Below are positions 62,795 through 64,000 of a stretch of 64,000 bases of DNA, piece by piece. The position numbers and the translations under genes are program-made. Numbering within the stretch: the stretch's first letter is position 1; each line of letters begins with the position of its first letter. This DNA is from Saccharicrinis sp963665705 (GTDB lineage Bacteria > Bacteroidota > Bacteroidia > Bacteroidales > Marinilabiliaceae), in assembly GCA_963665705.1 (NCBI GenBank), contig OY762448.1, forward strand, positions 4,712,001 through 4,776,000. The letters are read 5' to 3'. A model generated the notes under the pieces. That model worked only from the letters and a program-made list of their open reading frames with translations. It was not told where the DNA came from and did not search any database.

Positions 62795-64000
62795 ATGAAC
62801 ACCCCTGAATTATTACAATACGACAAAGAACATATTTGGCACCCATATACATCAACCACCAATCCTCTACCGGTTTACCCAGTTGAAAAAGCAGAGGGAT
62901 GTACCATTCATTTATCAACCGGGGAAAAACTTGTTGATGGAATGTCGTCATGGTGGGCTGCCATTCATGGGTATAACCACCCTGTATTAAATCAAGCTAT
63001 GGAACATCAATTGAAGCAGATGGCTCATATCATGTTTGGGGGTTTAACACATTCACCAGCGGTTGACTTAGCTAAAAAGTTGATTGACCTGACTCCTGAA
63101 TCATTGCAAAAAGTATTTTTCTGCGATTCGGGTTCCGTTGCTGTTGAAGTAGCTTTAAAAATGGCCTTGCAATACTGGCATAGCAAAGGTCAGCATACTA
63201 AAGTAAAGTTTGCTACAATTCGTAATGGTTATCATGGCGACACCTGGCATGCCATGTCGGTTTGCGACCCCAATACAGGCATGCATCATATTTTCAATGG
63301 TCGCTTACCCATACATTATTTTGCAGACCAACCATCATGTGGTTTTAATGATACATTTAAAGATGAAGACATTTCTTCATTAAAAAATATTGTAGAAATG
63401 CATCATGAAGAATTAGCCGCTATCATTCTTGAACCCATTGTACAGGGAGCAGGAGGAATGTGGTTTTATTCTCCGGATTATTTAAAAGCGGTTCGAAAAA
63501 TATGTAATGAATATAATGTACTTCTGATTGCAGATGAAATTGCTACGGGCTTCGGAAGAACAGGAGAGTTATTTGCTTGTAACCATGCAAATATCTCTCC
63601 TGACATTATGTGTTTAGGAAAAGCTATTACTGGTGCATACATGAGCTTTGCGGCAACTTTAGCGACTAATAAAATTGCTGACACCATCAGCAGCGGCTCG
63701 CCCGGAGTATTTATGCATGGCCCTACTTTTATGGGAAATCCTTTAGCCTGCGCTGTAGCCAATGCAAGTATTGATCTATTATTAAAAAGTGACTGGCAAA
63801 ATAAAGTGAACCATATAGAAGCTGAACTAAAAAAAGGATTGGCCCCTTGCGCCGAGTTAGAAATAGTAAAAGAAGTAAGATGTTTGGGAGCTATTGGTGT
63901 GGTGGAACTAAAAAATTCTGTTGATATGGCCATCATTCAAAAAGCCTTTGTGGAGAAAGGCGTTTGGGTACGTCCATTCGGTAAGCTGGTATACTTAATG
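62795..64000 (+). CDS. bioA: adenosylmethionine-8-amino-7-oxononanoate aminotransferase (partial)
   Basis: Converts KAPA to DAPA in biotin synthesis using SAM as amino donor. The visible 402 residues begin MNTPELLQYDKEHIWHPYTS, the standard BioA opening. Further marks are MSSWWAAIHGYNHP, CDSGSVAVEVALKMA, IADEIATGFGRTG and PLP-binding Lys276 in CLGKAITGAYMS. The frame is open to the last base and ends in VRPFGKLVYLM, about 20-30 residues short of the usual end, so the gene runs off the window. It is in a unit with bioB; further bio genes may follow outside. Confidence 0.95.
   Translation, partial: MNTPELLQYDKEHIWHPYTSTTNPLPVYPVEKAEGCTIHLSTGEKLVDGMSSWWAAIHGYNHPVLNQAMEHQLKQMAHIMFGGLTHSPAVDLAKKLIDLTPESLQKVFFCDSGSVAVEVALKMALQYWHSKGQHTKVKFATIRNGYHGDTWHAMSVCDPNTGMHHIFNGRLPIHYFADQPSCGFNDTFKDEDISSLKNIVEMHHEELAAIILEPIVQGAGGMWFYSPDYLKAVRKICNEYNVLLIADEIATGFGRTGELFACNHANISPDIMCLGKAITGAYMSFAATLATNKIADTISSGSPGVFMHGPTFMGNPLACAVANASIDLLLKSDWQNKVNHIEAELKKGLAPCAELEIVKEVRCLGAIGVVELKNSVDMAIIQKAFVEKGVWVRPFGKLVYLM

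Noticed and set aside
1..64000. Search for tRNA, rRNA, insertion sequences, phage genes and defence systems
   Set aside because: No tRNA-like TTC loop sequences in the gaps, no transposase, integrase, restriction or Cas proteins were recognised by eye.

Overview
The window is an AT-rich chromosomal segment of a Bacteroidota bacterium. Supporting signs are the lineage-specific families (DUF4954, DUF4271, short GT5 protein, BamA-like barrel fused to a phosphoesterase), the TAnnTTTG-type -7 promoter elements in front of many genes, and the near absence of Shine-Dalgarno sequences. The gene set and the low GC content suggest a marine or anaerobic member of class Bacteroidia, perhaps Marinilabiliales/Marinifilaceae; that rank is inference. 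I see no rRNA, tRNA, insertion sequence, prophage or CRISPR array. Most of the window is ordinary core genome.

Layout. 215-3815 (minus): topA followed by an arginase-fold protein. 4093-6453: class A PBP 1A, convergent with radA-rfaE2 and panD-panC (6486-9647, minus). 9977-14832 (plus): short starch-synthase-like protein, DUF4954 beta-helix protein and glmS, closed by a terminator shared with glyS (14902-16455, minus). 16758-20912 (plus): nadB, two glycosyltransferases and a small Spy-like secreted protein. 21009-28052 (minus): pbpC, a 1234-residue surface lipoprotein (phosphoesterase, possible kinase-like core, outer-membrane barrel) and an SdiA-regulated-type beta-propeller protein. 28280-31071 (plus): a TPR histidine kinase and LytTR regulator pair. 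31047-32030 (minus): DNA repair glycosylase and guanine deaminase. 32278-35003 (plus): rplM-rpsI, rpsB-tsf, with two long leaders. 35111-48652 (plus, except 43649-44044): ttcA-like, M16 peptidase, SPFH protein, typA, ilvE, SRAP peptidase, small membrane proteins, LOG-type hydrolase, DUF4271 and hemD. 48744-51874 (plus): rnpA, yidD, rbfA, methyltransferase, LolE-type permease. 51936-56607: a small unknown plus gene, then a minus block with ogt, dusB, a thioredoxin-like protein and three uncharacterised proteins. 56809-57394: a 14-unit, 41-42 bp tandem repeat array. 57484-64000 (plus): a split-degenerate ModF-like ABC protein, a small membrane protein, an S9 peptidase, a small conserved protein, bioB and the start of bioA.

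The least explained parts are: the intergenic minisatellite, whose units carry a TGCACGTGCA palindrome and can be read as a 14-residue peptide repeat on the minus strand; the twin ABC ATPase whose two halves have lost complementary motifs, so that only one ATP site can be built; a small gene whose stop codon lies inside the rising arm of an intrinsic terminator directly in front of bioB, an attenuator-like layout; and the tripartite phosphoesterase/kinase-like/barrel lipoprotein. I cannot show that any of these is a wholly new system. They are the places I would look first.
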